A DNA stretch of 37,032 bases from Burkholderiales bacterium. GTDB taxonomy: Bacteria > Pseudomonadota > Gammaproteobacteria > Burkholderiales > Burkholderiaceae_F. Every line of letters starts with the position of its first letter. The first letter of the stretch is position 1. Shown piece after piece: positions 8,212-16,180 of this stretch. The position numbers and the translations under genes were made by a program. The stretch is from contig CP070661.1 of assembly GCA_020355165.1 (NCBI GenBank), positions 3,517,827 to 3,554,858 of the forward strand, written 5' to 3'. The notes below the pieces were generated by a model that worked only from the letters and a program-made list of their open reading frames with translations, was not told the DNA's origin and searched no databases.

Positions 8212-9213
8212 ATGCAGCCGGCGCCCGAGCACGTCCCGCTGGTCCGCACCACCCGCGGCGGCTTTGCCGAGTGCGTCCACCTCGGCTCGATCGCGGTGGT
8301 CGACGCCAGTGGCCGGCTGGTCGCCGGCGCCGGTGATGCGCACGGGCTGAACTTCACCCGCTCGGCGCTCAAACCGCTGCAGGCGCTCGCCTTCGTCGCC
8401 GATGGCGGCATGGCGCACTTCGGCTTCGACTCGCAGATGCTGGCGCTGATGTGCGCCAGCCACGGCGGCGAGGCGGTGCACGTGCAGGTCGTGCGGCGGA
8501 TGCTCGCGCGCATCGGCGCGAAGGAGTCCGACCTGCACTGCGGCTGCCACCCGCCGAGCTACTACACGCACACCTCGACCTGCCCGCCGCCGGGTGCGCG
8601 CTTTTCGCCGCTGCACCACAACTGCTCGGGCAAGCACACCGGTTTCCTGGCCTACTGCCGCATGCACGGTCAGCCGCTGGCGCGCTATCTCGACCTCGAC
8701 TCGCCGCTGCAGCAGCGGGTGCGGGCGATCGTCGAACGCTTCGCCGGCAGCCGCGACCTGCCGATGGGCATGGACGGCTGCAGTGCGCCGAACTACGCCA
8801 TGCCGCTGTCGGCGCTGGCGCACACCTTCAGCCGGCTGGCGGTCGGCGAGACGCCCGAGCTGGCCGCGCTGGCCTACGCGATGAAGCGTCACCCCGACCT
8901 GGTCTCCGGCACCAGGCGCGGCGACCTGATGCTGATGCGCACCGGCGGCGGCGACTGGGTCAGCAAGGTCGGCGCCGACGGCGTGCAGGCGATCGGCGTG
9001 CGCTCGCGCGGCATCGGCATCGCCATCCGCATCGCCGACGGCAATCGCCGCGCGATGCACGTCGCCACGGTGGCGGTGCTGCAGCAGCTGGGGCTGATCG
9101 ACGCAGCGGCGGGCACGCCGCTGGCGCCGCTCGACGAGCGGGTGATCCGCAACTACCGCGGCATCGCCGTCGGCACGGTCGAGCCGGCCTTCTCGCTGCC
9201 GCGCCTGCCCTAG
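8212..9213 (+). CDS. Asparaginase, rhizobial AnsA type (Asparaginase_II family)
   Basis: A 333-residue cytoplasmic enzyme of the Rhizobium etli-type L-asparaginase family, unrelated to E. coli AnsA/AnsB, hydrolysing asparagine to aspartate and ammonia. The residues known from the R. etli enzyme can be matched by eye: S51 and K54 in TRSALKP, S83 in CASHGGE, the metal-binding group C138/K141 in NCSGKH, C190 in MDGCSAPN, and K252 in DWVSKVG. All are intact, so it should be active. The ATG at 8212 is used; an in-frame GTG at 8191 overlaps the preceding stop and would add seven residues, with translational coupling. No metabolic link to the lipid cluster upstream is obvious. Confidence 0.9.
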   Translation: MQPAPEHVPLVRTTRGGFAECVHLGSIAVVDASGRLVAGAGDAHGLNFTRSALKPLQALAFVADGGMAHFGFDSQMLALMCASHGGEAVHVQVVRRMLARIGAKESDLHCGCHPPSYYTHTSTCPPPGARFSPLHHNCSGKHTGFLAYCRMHGQPLARYLDLDSPLQQRVRAIVERFAGSRDLPMGMDGCSAPNYAMPLSALAHTFSRLAVGETPELAALAYAMKRHPDLVSGTRRGDLMLMRTGGGDWVSKVGADGVQAIGVRSRGIGIAIRIADGNRRAMHVATVAVLQQLGLIDAAAGTPLAPLDERVIRNYRGIAVGTVEPAFSLPRLP

Positions 9214-9302
9214 GGCCGGTCAGCGCCGGGCCGCAATGCCGACGGCTGCGCCAGGGGCGCTTGCCTCTCGCATGCCCGTCATCGACGCCGGTAGGCCGTG
9301 GC

Positions 9303-9938
9303 TCAGCACAGTTCGGTCACGCCGCGCGGCGTGGCGATCCGCGCGGTGATCGCTGCGGCGCCCGCCCGCAGGCGGACCGGTCCATGCAGCTGCAGCGAAG
9401 CGAAGAGCGGCTCGAGCTGCGCCGCCGCCGGGTGCCGCAGCTCGAGCTCGCGCAGCGAGCAGCCGGATTCGGCCAGGCCATCGCAGGGGTGCGCCTGGCC
9501 GTTCCACTGGATCAGCGTCGGCACGACGCCGTCGCGGTTCAGGCCGCCGTCGGCCGGCACGGTGATGCGCCAGGAAAAGGCGCCGCGGCTGGCAGCGATC
9601 ACTTCGCCGAATCCCCGGTCGAGCGCCGCCGCGGCGACGACATCGCTGCAGGCCGCCACCCAGGTCAGCAGGAACGGCCCGCTCGCCATGCGCGTGCGCA
9701 CCGCCGCCGTGTCCATCCCGAACCAGCGCGGCCGCTGCGCCGCGCCGCCGGGGTCGATGGCGATCAGTTCGAGGTACGTGCGCGGGCCGAGCTTCAGCAG
9801 CGCATTGTGCGTACCCATCAGCGCGTGCCTGCCGCCCGGCTGCACCTCGACGCCCAGCAGCGCGCGTACGTGTGCCGCAGCCTGCGCCAGATCGGCGCAG
9901 GCCAGCACCAGGTGGTCGATGCGGCACGAGGCACTCAC
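9303..9938 (-). CDS. Glyoxalase-like VOC domain protein
   Basis: A 211-residue protein with the glyoxalase-like pattern: it starts CRIDHLVLACADL with a metal-type His (H9) near the N-terminus, followed by GTHNALLKLGPRTYLELIAIDP, where the Glu of YLELI would be a second ligand. The second half is more divergent, as in the Glyoxalase_3 family, whose substrates are unknown. The start is a GTG at 9938, since no ATG lies near the beginning of the domain. It follows the secreted protein gene on the same strand by 25 bases, suggesting one transcript, and ends facing the asparaginase gene across 89 bases with no clear terminator. Confidence 0.8.
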   Translation of the reverse strand: MSASCRIDHLVLACADLAQAAAHVRALLGVEVQPGGRHALMGTHNALLKLGPRTYLELIAIDPGGAAQRPRWFGMDTAAVRTRMASGPFLLTWVAACSDVVAAAALDRGFGEVIAASRGAFSWRITVPADGGLNRDGVVPTLIQWNGQAHPCDGLAESGCSLRELELRHPAAAQLEPLFASLQLHGPVRLRAGAAAITARIATPRGVTELC

Positions 9939-9963
9939 GAGGATCGCCCGGCGGCCGGCGCGC

Positions 9964-11250
9964 TCAACGGCCGAACAGGCCGCGCAGCTTCTTGGCGGCG
10001 TCCATCGCCTCGTCGACGGCGCTCGGCGGCTTGTCCTCCTTCTTCGGTGTGCCGGCCGCCGGCGCCTGCTCCTTCTCGGCCTCGGGCGTCATCGACGCCA
10101 TGTCCATGCCGAGCAGGCTGCTCGCCACGCTCTTCACGCGCACCTTGACCGCCCACTGCGGCTCCCACGGGAGCTTCGGGTCGGCCGGCCGCGGCGGATG
10201 GGCGAGGTTCAGTTCGGCCCCGTAGGCGATCATGCGCAGCATCGCGCCCTCGCCGAAGATGCCCTTGGGCACGGTGCAGGTGGTCGTCGCCGGCGCGAGC
10301 AGCACCTTCTCCCGCAGCCAGCGGTCGACCGCGGCGTTGGTCTGGTAGTCAGTGAGCCCCATGCCGGTGTCCGGCTCCTCGCTCGAGGTCCAGAAGACGA
10401 TCTCGGCGCCGGCGCCTTCCCTGGCGCCCATCGCCGCGATGAAGTAAGCGCGCGCGGTCGGCAGGGATTTCCACTCGAGCACCGTCGCGCCGCCGGCATC
10501 GCGCTGCGCCAGCTCGATCGGCGGCATGATGTCCTGCGCCGCCGGAATGCCGAACCTGAAGCCGTCCGGCACGCCCTGCCCGCTGAAGCCGTGCTCGCCG
10601 GCGAGCGAAGCGCCGGCCGGCACCATGCGCGTGTCGTCGCGGCTCGGCCAGTGCGGCCGGCCGACCGCCGAGTGGGTGCCGCGCTGGGTGGCCCGGCGGG
10701 CGACGAAGAACTTCTGGTAGTCGGCCGGCGCGGCAGTGGCGAAGTCGACCACCCGCGGCTGGCCGGCGCGCACGTTCTCGCCGCAGCCCCAGTACAGCAG
10801 CATCTTGCCCTTCGGTCGCTCGTACTCGGGCGTGTCGACGCTTTCGTCGTCGGGTCGCACCGGCTTGCCCTTCTGATCGGTCGGCGAGACCAGCTTCAGC
10901 GTCGGCGCCAGCTGCGTGCCGGCCGGCACCGACTGCAGCGCCTCGGCGAGGTTCGGGTTGCGGCTGGTGTACAGCGTGACGTCGACCCAGCGGCCGGCCG
11001 CACCGACCTGGGTATTGCCGAAGGCGTTCGGCCCGCCCTGGCCGCCGAACATGCCACCGAGCATGGCCGCCGACGGGTTGGCCCCGGCAGCGCCCATCGG
11101 CATGCCCATCCCGGCGAAGGTGGCGACGTCGATCCACGCCTGCGCCACCGGCGGCTTGACCACCTGCTGCGGCGCCTTGGTCTGCGCGGCCGCCGAAGCG
11201 ACCGCCAGCGCCAGCAAGGCGGCGATCGGGATCGTGCTTCTTGCTTTCAT
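9964..11250 (-). CDS. Exported Met/Gly-rich protein of unknown function
   Basis: A 428-residue protein with a Sec-type signal peptide (about residues 1-22, MKARSTIPIAALLALAVASAAA). A Met/Gly/Ala-rich low-complexity patch follows at 47-75 (GMGMPMG, LGGMFGGQGG). A conserved-looking block YWGCGE is at 153-158, then a beta-rich region with FRFGIP and LEWKSLPTARAYFIAAMG. The C-terminus is a charged, Lys/Glu-rich tail ending KKLRGLFGR. No enzyme motif is recognised. The ATG at 11250 has a strong GGAGGAAGG-type ribosome binding site, and a TACGAT -10-like hexamer lies 58 bases upstream. It is divergent from argS and precedes the glyoxalase-like gene. A metal- or envelope-associated role is only suggested by the Met patch. 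Confidence 0.82.
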   Translation of the reverse strand: MKARSTIPIAALLALAVASAAAQTKAPQQVVKPPVAQAWIDVATFAGMGMPMGAAGANPSAAMLGGMFGGQGGPNAFGNTQVGAAGRWVDVTLYTSRNPNLAEALQSVPAGTQLAPTLKLVSPTDQKGKPVRPDDESVDTPEYERPKGKMLLYWGCGENVRAGQPRVVDFATAAPADYQKFFVARRATQRGTHSAVGRPHWPSRDDTRMVPAGASLAGEHGFSGQGVPDGFRFGIPAAQDIMPPIELAQRDAGGATVLEWKSLPTARAYFIAAMGAREGAGAEIVFWTSSEEPDTGMGLTDYQTNAAVDRWLREKVLLAPATTTCTVPKGIFGEGAMLRMIAYGAELNLAHPPRPADPKLPWEPQWAVKVRVKSVASSLLGMDMASMTPEAEKEQAPAAGTPKKEDKPPSAVDEAMDAAKKLRGLFGR

Positions 11251-11307
11251 CCCTTCCTCCCAGAAGTTCGCGTCCGCGGCGAACGGTCGTCGCTCGCGTT
11301 GCGGCGA

Positions 11308-11313
11308 ATCGTA
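11308..11313 (-). promoter_or_regulatory. Candidate -10 for the exported-protein gene
   Basis: TACGAT on the minus strand, 58 bases upstream of the ATG at 11250. It resembles the TATAAT consensus and the same hexamer occurs upstream of other genes in the window. No good -35 is present at 17-base spacing. Confidence 0.3.
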
Positions 11314-11384
11314 ATCTCCGCCGCCCTGCTGCCATAGCGACCGGGCGGCGGCGAGCGACGCGTCGTCGTCCGTACCTGCCTCGG

Positions 11385-11390
11385 TAGAAT
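11385..11390 (+). promoter_or_regulatory. Candidate -10 for argS
   Basis: TAGAAT on the plus strand, 29 bases before the argS ATG, matching the common sigma-70 -10 form at a suitable leader length. The -35 is weak, about TCGTCG. Confidence 0.4.
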
Positions 11391-11418
11391 CCGCCGTTTC
11401 CCCCGTACCGCAACGTCC

Positions 11419-13134
11419 ATGCTGCCCGAGCACCGAGACACCGTCGCCGCGCTGATCGAGCAGGCGCTGGCCGGCCTCGGCATCGCCGGCGTGCCGGTCG
11501 TGCTCGAGCGACCGAAGGTCGAGGCGCACGGCGACCTGGCCTGCACGGTGGCGCTGCAGGTGGCAAAGAGCCTGAAGAGGAACCCGCGCGAGGTGGCCAC
11601 GGCGATCGCCGACGCGCTGCGCGTGAACCCCGCCGGCCAGGGCCTGGTCGATTCGGTCGAAATCGCCGGCCCCGGCTTCATCAACCTGCGGCTGGCCGCC
11701 GCCGCCAAGCAGTCGGTGGTGCACGAGGTGCTGCGCAGCCGCGACTGCTTCGGCACCTCGACCGCCGGCGGCGGGCACAAGGTGATGGTCGAGTTCGTCT
11801 CCGCCAATCCGACCGGGCCGCTGCACCTCGGCCATGCCAGGCAGGCGGCGATCGGCGACGCGCTGGCGGCGCTGCTGGCGGCGCAGGGCTTCGACGTGAC
11901 GCGCGAGTTCTACTACAACGACGCCGGCGCGCAGATCCACAACCTGGCGCTGTCGGTGCAGGCGCGGGCGCAGGAGCTGGCCGGCCGCAGCGTCGAGTTC
12001 CCGGAGGCCGGCTACCGCGGCGAGTACATCGTCGAGATCGCCCGCGCCTTCCTCGCCGGCGACCGGCAGACGGCGCGCGACGGCTCGCCGGTCGACGCCA
12101 GCGGCGACGTCGACGACCTCGACAACATCCGCCGCTTCGCGGTCGCCTACCTGCGGCACGAGCAGGACACCGACCTGGCGGCCTTCGGCGTCACCTTCGA
12201 CCACTTCTACCTCGAGTCGTCGCTGTACGCCGACGGCCGGGTCGAGGCGGCGGTGCAGGCGATGGTCGCCTCGGGCATGACCTACGAGGCCGAAGGCGCG
12301 CTGTGGCTGCGCACCACCGACATCGAGGGCAGCGGCGACGACAAGGACCGCGTGATGCGCAAGTCCGACGGCAGCTACACCTACTTCGTGCCGGACGTCG
12401 CCTACCACCTGGCCAAGTTCGAGCGCGGCTTCGGCAAGGTCATCAACGTGCAGGGCTCGGACCACCACGGCACGGTGGCGCGGGTGCGCGCCGGGCTGCA
12501 GGCGGCCGCGATGAGCCTCGGCCTGCGCATCCCGCCGGGCTACCCCGACTACCTGCTGCACAAGATGGTGCGCGTGATGCGCGGCGGCGCGGAGGTGAAG
12601 ATGTCCAAGCGCGCCGGCAGCTACGTGACGCTGCGCGACCTGCTCGACTGGGTCGGCCGCGACGCAACGCGCTTCTTCCTCGCCTCGCGCAAGGCCGACA
12701 CCGAGTTCACCTTCGACGTCGACCTGGCGCTGTCGCGCAGCGAGGACAACCCCGTTTACTACGTGCAGTACGCGCACGCCCGCATCTGCTCGGTGCTGGC
12801 GCAGGCGGCCACCGCCGGGGTGTTGGTGGACGAGAGCACCGCCCTGCAGCGCGACCTGTCGCCGCTTGCCGGCGCCCGCGAACTGGCGCTGCTCGGCCGG
12901 CTGGCGCTGTACCCGCAGGTGCTGCGCGAGGCGACCGAGGAGCTTGCGCCACACCAGATCGCCTTCTACCTGAAGGACCTCGCCGCCGATTTCCACGCCT
13001 TCTACAATGCCGAACGCGTGCTGGTCGACGACGGCGCGCTGCGCGATGCCCGGCTGGCGCTGCTGCTGGCCGCCCGCCAGGTGCTGCGCAATGCACTGCG
13101 GTTGCTCGGCGTGTCGGCGCCCGAGCGGATGTAG
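11419..13134 (+). CDS. argS: Arginyl-tRNA synthetase
   Basis: Class I aminoacyl-tRNA synthetase of 571 residues that charges tRNA-Arg with arginine in the cytoplasm. The class I signatures are complete: HLGH at residues 136-139 (the HIGH motif, within [11 protein letters not shown]) and KMSKR at 394-398. An N-terminal Arg-tRNA-synthetase domain spans about 1-90 and a C-terminal DALR anticodon-binding domain about 455-571, ending [10 protein letters not shown], typical for ArgS. The length is normal for a bacterial enzyme. The next gene starts directly at the base after the TAG stop, so argS and the SPOR protein are probably cotranscribed, an order common in Betaproteobacteria. Confidence 0.98.
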   Translation: MLPEHRDTVAALIEQALAGLGIAGVPVVLERPKVEAHGDLACTVALQVAKSLKRNPREVATAIADALRVNPAGQGLVDSVEIAGPGFINLRLAAAAKQSVVHEVLRSRDCFGTSTAGGGHKVMVEFVSANPTGPLHLGHARQAAIGDALAALLAAQGFDVTREFYYNDAGAQIHNLALSVQARAQELAGRSVEFPEAGYRGEYIVEIARAFLAGDRQTARDGSPVDASGDVDDLDNIRRFAVAYLRHEQDTDLAAFGVTFDHFYLESSLYADGRVEAAVQAMVASGMTYEAEGALWLRTTDIEGSGDDKDRVMRKSDGSYTYFVPDVAYHLAKFERGFGKVINVQGSDHHGTVARVRAGLQAAAMSLGLRIPPGYPDYLLHKMVRVMRGGAEVKMSKRAGSYVTLRDLLDWVGRDATRFFLASRKADTEFTFDVDLALSRSEDNPVYYVQYAHARICSVLAQAATAGVLVDESTALQRDLSPLAGARELALLGRLALYPQVLREATEELAPHQIAFYLKDLAADFHAFYNAERVLVDDGALRDARLALLLAARQVLRNALRLLGVSAPERM

Positions 13135-13743
13135 GTGGCATCGCGACGATCGATGCCGAGTGCGGGAGCCCAGGTGAATCCACCGCTGCAACAACGCGTC
13201 CTGAGCCAGCGCGGCGCCATGCTGCTCGGGCTCGTCATCGGCCTGGTGATCGGCCTGGCGATCGCGGTGGCGATCGCGCTGTACATCAGCAACGCGCCGT
13301 TGCCGTTCGTCAGCAAGGTGCGCCCGCCGACGGCGACCCCGGGCGTGCCGGCCGACGGCAAGCTGCCGGATCCGAACAAGAGCCTCAACCTGGCGCCGCC
13401 AGCGCCGCCCGCGGCGAGCGCGCCGCCGTTGGCACCGCTGGTGCTGCCCGACAAGGCGGGGACGGCCGCCGGCGCGCCAGAGGCAGGCAAGGCGGAGGCG
13501 CTGCCCGAAGGCACTCGCTTCCTGCTGCAGGCAGGGGCGTTCAAGTCGATGGAGGACGCCGACGGCATGCGCGCCCAGCTGGCCATGCTCGGCCTGGACG
13601 CACGCATCTTCCCGATCGACCAGAGCGGGCAGACGCTGTACCGGGTCCGCCTCGGACCGTACGGGCAGCTCGACGATGTCAACCGCGTGCGCAAGCTGCT
13701 GGCCGAGAACAGTATCGAGGCGCAGATCGTCCGCCTGCGCTGA
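13135..13743 (+). CDS. SPOR-domain membrane protein
   Basis: A bitopic inner-membrane protein of 202 residues. A short cytoplasmic N-terminus is followed by one membrane segment (about residues 28-51), a Pro/Ala-rich periplasmic linker (about 58-125), and a C-terminal SPOR domain (about 126-202; RFLLQAGAF through LAENSIEAQIVRLR). SPOR domains bind glycan strands stripped of stem peptides and target proteins to the division septum, as in FtsN and DedD. Size and layout are DedD/FtsN-like, but the context (argS before, dsbA after) is the usual betaproteobacterial one where it is named only as SPOR protein. The start is GTG 13135, abutting the argS stop; an ATG at 13153 is an alternative. Confidence 0.9.
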   Translation: MASRRSMPSAGAQVNPPLQQRVLSQRGAMLLGLVIGLVIGLAIAVAIALYISNAPLPFVSKVRPPTATPGVPADGKLPDPNKSLNLAPPAPPAASAPPLAPLVLPDKAGTAAGAPEAGKAEALPEGTRFLLQAGAFKSMEDADGMRAQLAMLGLDARIFPIDQSGQTLYRVRLGPYGQLDDVNRVRKLLAENSIEAQIVRLR

Positions 13744-13870
13744 TGCGACGCCGCGCCACGCCGAGGGAACCGTCAGCGGCGGCGGCGGTCAGTGCGTTTG
13801 TCCTGCAACCCCCGGCACTGGATGTGCCGACCGGGCCCGTGCCCTGACCCAAGAGGAGAAGGAACCCGCC

Positions 13871-14527
13871 ATGCAATCGACCCGACGCCGCTTCGTGCTC
13901 GCCGCCGCCCTCGTGCCGGCCGCGAGTGTCGTGCACGCCCAGCCGAAAGAGCCGGTCGCCCTGCGCGACTACCGCGAGGTCAAGCCGCCGCAGCCGGTCG
14001 ACACCGGCAACAAGATCGAGGTGCTGGAGTTCTTCCAGTACAGCTGCCCGCACTGCGCCACCTTCAACCCCGACCTCGACGCCTGGCGCAAGAAGATGCC
14101 GGCCGACGCCGAGTACCGCCGGCTGCCGGTGGCCTTCGTCGCCGCCACCGCCAACCACACCAAGATCTACTACTCGCTGCTGCAGCTGAACAAGGTCGAG
14201 GAGCTGCACAACAAGGTCTTCGCCGCCTATCACGGCCAGAAGAAGAAGATGATCGACCCGAACGAGATCGCCGACTTCATGGCCGCCAACGGCATCGACC
14301 GCAAGCTGTGGCTCGACACCTTCAATTCCTTCAGCGTCGCCACGCAGACCAGCCGCGCGACGCAGGTCTGGGAGGCCTACAAGCTCGAGGGCACGCCGGC
14401 GGTCGCCATCGACGGCAAGTGGATGACCGCGCCGTCGATGGTCGGCAGCCGCGCCGGCACGCTGCCGGTGATGGACTACCTGATCGGCCTGGCCCGCAAG
14501 GAACGCGGCAGCGGCGTCAAGAAGTAG
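13871..14527 (+). CDS. dsbA: Periplasmic thiol:disulfide oxidoreductase DsbA
   Basis: A 218-residue exported oxidoreductase that introduces disulfides into periplasmic proteins and is normally reoxidised by DsbB. The signal peptide starts MQSTRRRFVLAAALVPAASVVHA; the twin Arg-Arg-Phe could suggest Tat, but the pattern fits Sec as well. The active site is C59-P-H-C62, the canonical DsbA CPHC, and the cis-Pro loop is T175-P176 in GTPAVAI. A strong ribosome binding site (AGGAGAAGGA) lies before ATG 13871. The 127 bases before it have no other gene. A short REP-like palindrome begins at the last base of the stop codon. Confidence 0.96.
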   Translation: MQSTRRRFVLAAALVPAASVVHAQPKEPVALRDYREVKPPQPVDTGNKIEVLEFFQYSCPHCATFNPDLDAWRKKMPADAEYRRLPVAFVAATANHTKIYYSLLQLNKVEELHNKVFAAYHGQKKKMIDPNEIADFMAANGIDRKLWLDTFNSFSVATQTSRATQVWEAYKLEGTPAVAIDGKWMTAPSMVGSRAGTLPVMDYLIGLARKERGSGVKK

Positions 14528-14553
14528 GAAATCGGGGTCAGAGTCGAATTTCC
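14527..14553. repeat. REP-like imperfect palindrome after dsbA
   Basis: A 27-base element beginning GGAAATCGGGGTCAGAGTCG and ending AATTTCC. Its ends are inverted (GGAAAT-CG against CGAATTTCC) with a GGGGTCAGAG core. It is noticeably AT-richer than its surroundings. Very similar sequences are remembered from betaproteobacterial genomes as dispersed REP elements associated with REP-tyrosine (RAYT) transposases; no such transposase gene is in this window. Confidence 0.55.
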
Positions 14554-14575
14554 GGCCGGCCCCGCGCCCAGGGCG

Positions 14576-15346
14576 ATGAAGGTCTTCCTCACCGGTGCCT
14601 CGAGCGGCATCGGGGCGGCGCTCGCCGCCGAGTTCGCGCGGCGCGGCGCCACGCTCGGCCTGGTGGCGCGGCGGCGCGCCGCCCTCGACGAGATCGTCGG
14701 GCAGAGCCCCGGCCGGCACCACGTCTATGCGGTCGACGTCACCGACAAGGACGCCCTGATCGCCGCCGCCCGGGCGTTCGACGATGCCACCGGCGGCGCC
14801 GACATCGTGGTGGCCAACGCCGGCATCTCGATCGGCGTGCTGACCGAGCACTACGAGGACCTCGACGCCTTCGGCGACGTGCTCGAGACCAACGTGCTGG
14901 CAATGGCCTACACCTTCCACCCCTTCATCGCCCCCATGCGTGCGCGCGGCCGCGGCACGCTGGTCGGCATCGGCAGCGTCGCCGGCGTGCGCGGCCTGCC
15001 GGGCTCGGAGGCGTACTGCGCATCGAAGGCGGCAGTGGCCAGCTACTGCGAGAGCCTGCGCGTCGAGCTGAAGCGCAGCGGCGTGAAGGTGGTGACGATC
15101 GTCCCCGGTTTCGTGCGCACGCCGCTGACGGCGAAGAATCCGTACCGGATGCCGTTCCTGATGGAGCCGGAGCAGTTCGCCAGGCGGGCGGTCGACGCGA
15201 TTCTCGCCGGCGTCTCCTACCGCGTGATCCCCTGGCCGATGGCGATCGTCGCCGGGCTGCTGCGGCTGATGCCGAACCGCCTGTTCGACCGCGCCTTCGG
15301 CAACCGGCCGTACAAGCCGCGCCGGCAGCCGGGCGCCGCCGACTGA
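14576..15346 (+). CDS. Short-chain dehydrogenase/reductase
   Basis: A classical SDR of 256 residues with GASSGIG at about 6-12, the NAG motif in VVANAGIS, catalytic Ser in GSVAG and the Y-C-A-S-K active site. The C-terminal third, with VRTPLTAKNPYRMPFLM, is strongly like that of the SDR at 6003-6890. An SDR after dsbA is a common betaproteobacterial arrangement, but the substrate is not known. It lies 48 bases after dsbA, separated by the REP-like element, and 10 bases before the BtuF-like gene. ATG 14576 puts the cofactor loop at the N-terminus as expected. Confidence 0.92.
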   Translation: MKVFLTGASSGIGAALAAEFARRGATLGLVARRRAALDEIVGQSPGRHHVYAVDVTDKDALIAAARAFDDATGGADIVVANAGISIGVLTEHYEDLDAFGDVLETNVLAMAYTFHPFIAPMRARGRGTLVGIGSVAGVRGLPGSEAYCASKAAVASYCESLRVELKRSGVKVVTIVPGFVRTPLTAKNPYRMPFLMEPEQFARRAVDAILAGVSYRVIPWPMAIVAGLLRLMPNRLFDRAFGNRPYKPRRQPGAAD

Positions 15347-15356
15347 CCGCCACCGG

Positions 15357-16169
15357 GTGAGCGAGCGCTTTACCGACGCGCTGGGCCAGCGCTTCGAGCG
15401 CGCGCGGGACGCGCGAATCGTCTCGCTGGTGCCGTCGATCACCGAGACGCTGGTCGACCTCGGCCTGCGCGGGCAGCTGGTCGGCCGCACCGGCTTCTGC
15501 GTGCATCCGCGCGAGATCGTGCGCGAGGTCGCCAAGGTCGGCGGCACCAAGGACGTCAAGCTCGACGCGGTGCGCGCCCTGCGGCCGACGCATGCGATCG
15601 TCAACGTCGACGAGAACGAGGCGCCGACCGTCGACGCCTTGCGCGAGTTCGTGCCGCACGTGGTCGTGACCCACCCGAACGCGCCTTCCGACAACCTGGT
15701 GCTGTACCGGCTGCTCGGCGGCATCTTCGGCCGCACCGAGGCCGCCGAGGCGCTGTGCGCGCGGCTGCAGGCGGAGCTCGACGCGCTGCGCCGAACCGAC
15801 TGGCCGGTCGAGACCGTGCTGTACCTGATCTGGAAGGACCCGTGGATGACGGTGGCCGCCGACACCTACATCGCCAGGACGCTGGCGTCAGTCGGCTGGC
15901 GCGTGCCGCACGGGCCGGGCGGCGACGCCGGCAGCGCGCGCTATCCGCGGCTGGCCGACATCGACGCCGAAGCAGCGCGGGTCGACCGGCTGCTGCTGTC
16001 GACCGAGCCGTTCAGCTTCGGCGAGCGCCATGCTCAGCAGCTGCGCGCGCGCCTGGCCGGCAAGCCGGTCGAGCTGGTCGATGGCGAATGGACCAGCTGG
16101 TACGGTTCGCGCGCCATCGACGGGCTCGGCAGGCTGGCGCAGCTGCGTCGCAGCTGCCTGCGGCGCTGA
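15357..16169 (+). CDS. BtuF-like helical-backbone metal receptor, no signal peptide
   Basis: A 270-residue protein of the class III periplasmic-binding-protein fold (BtuF/FhuD family): N-terminal RIVSLVPSITETLVDLGL, then VGRTGFCVHP, a long backbone helix around 125-140, and a C-terminal lobe with FGERHAQQLRARL. Relatives bind cobalamin or iron chelates for ABC import. Here the reading frame opens at GTG 15357 with charged residues (MSERFTDALGQRFERARDAR) and offers no upstream start for a signal peptide, so the product appears cytoplasmic. No ABC permease or ATPase is nearby. It follows the SDR by 10 bases and converges on the metC-like gene with only 11 bases between. Confidence 0.85.
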   Translation: MSERFTDALGQRFERARDARIVSLVPSITETLVDLGLRGQLVGRTGFCVHPREIVREVAKVGGTKDVKLDAVRALRPTHAIVNVDENEAPTVDALREFVPHVVVTHPNAPSDNLVLYRLLGGIFGRTEAAEALCARLQAELDALRRTDWPVETVLYLIWKDPWMTVAADTYIARTLASVGWRVPHGPGGDAGSARYPRLADIDAEAARVDRLLLSTEPFSFGERHAQQLRARLAGKPVELVDGEWTSWYGSRAIDGLGRLAQLRRSCLRR

Positions 16170-16180
16170 GCGCGCGGAGT

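Noticed and set aside
9964-13194. A 1076-residue minus-strand frame running through argS
   Set aside because: Only its last 428 residues, from the ATG at 11250 with a strong ribosome binding site, are a real protein. The rest is an antisense shadow of argS with low-complexity Arg/Ala/Val content.
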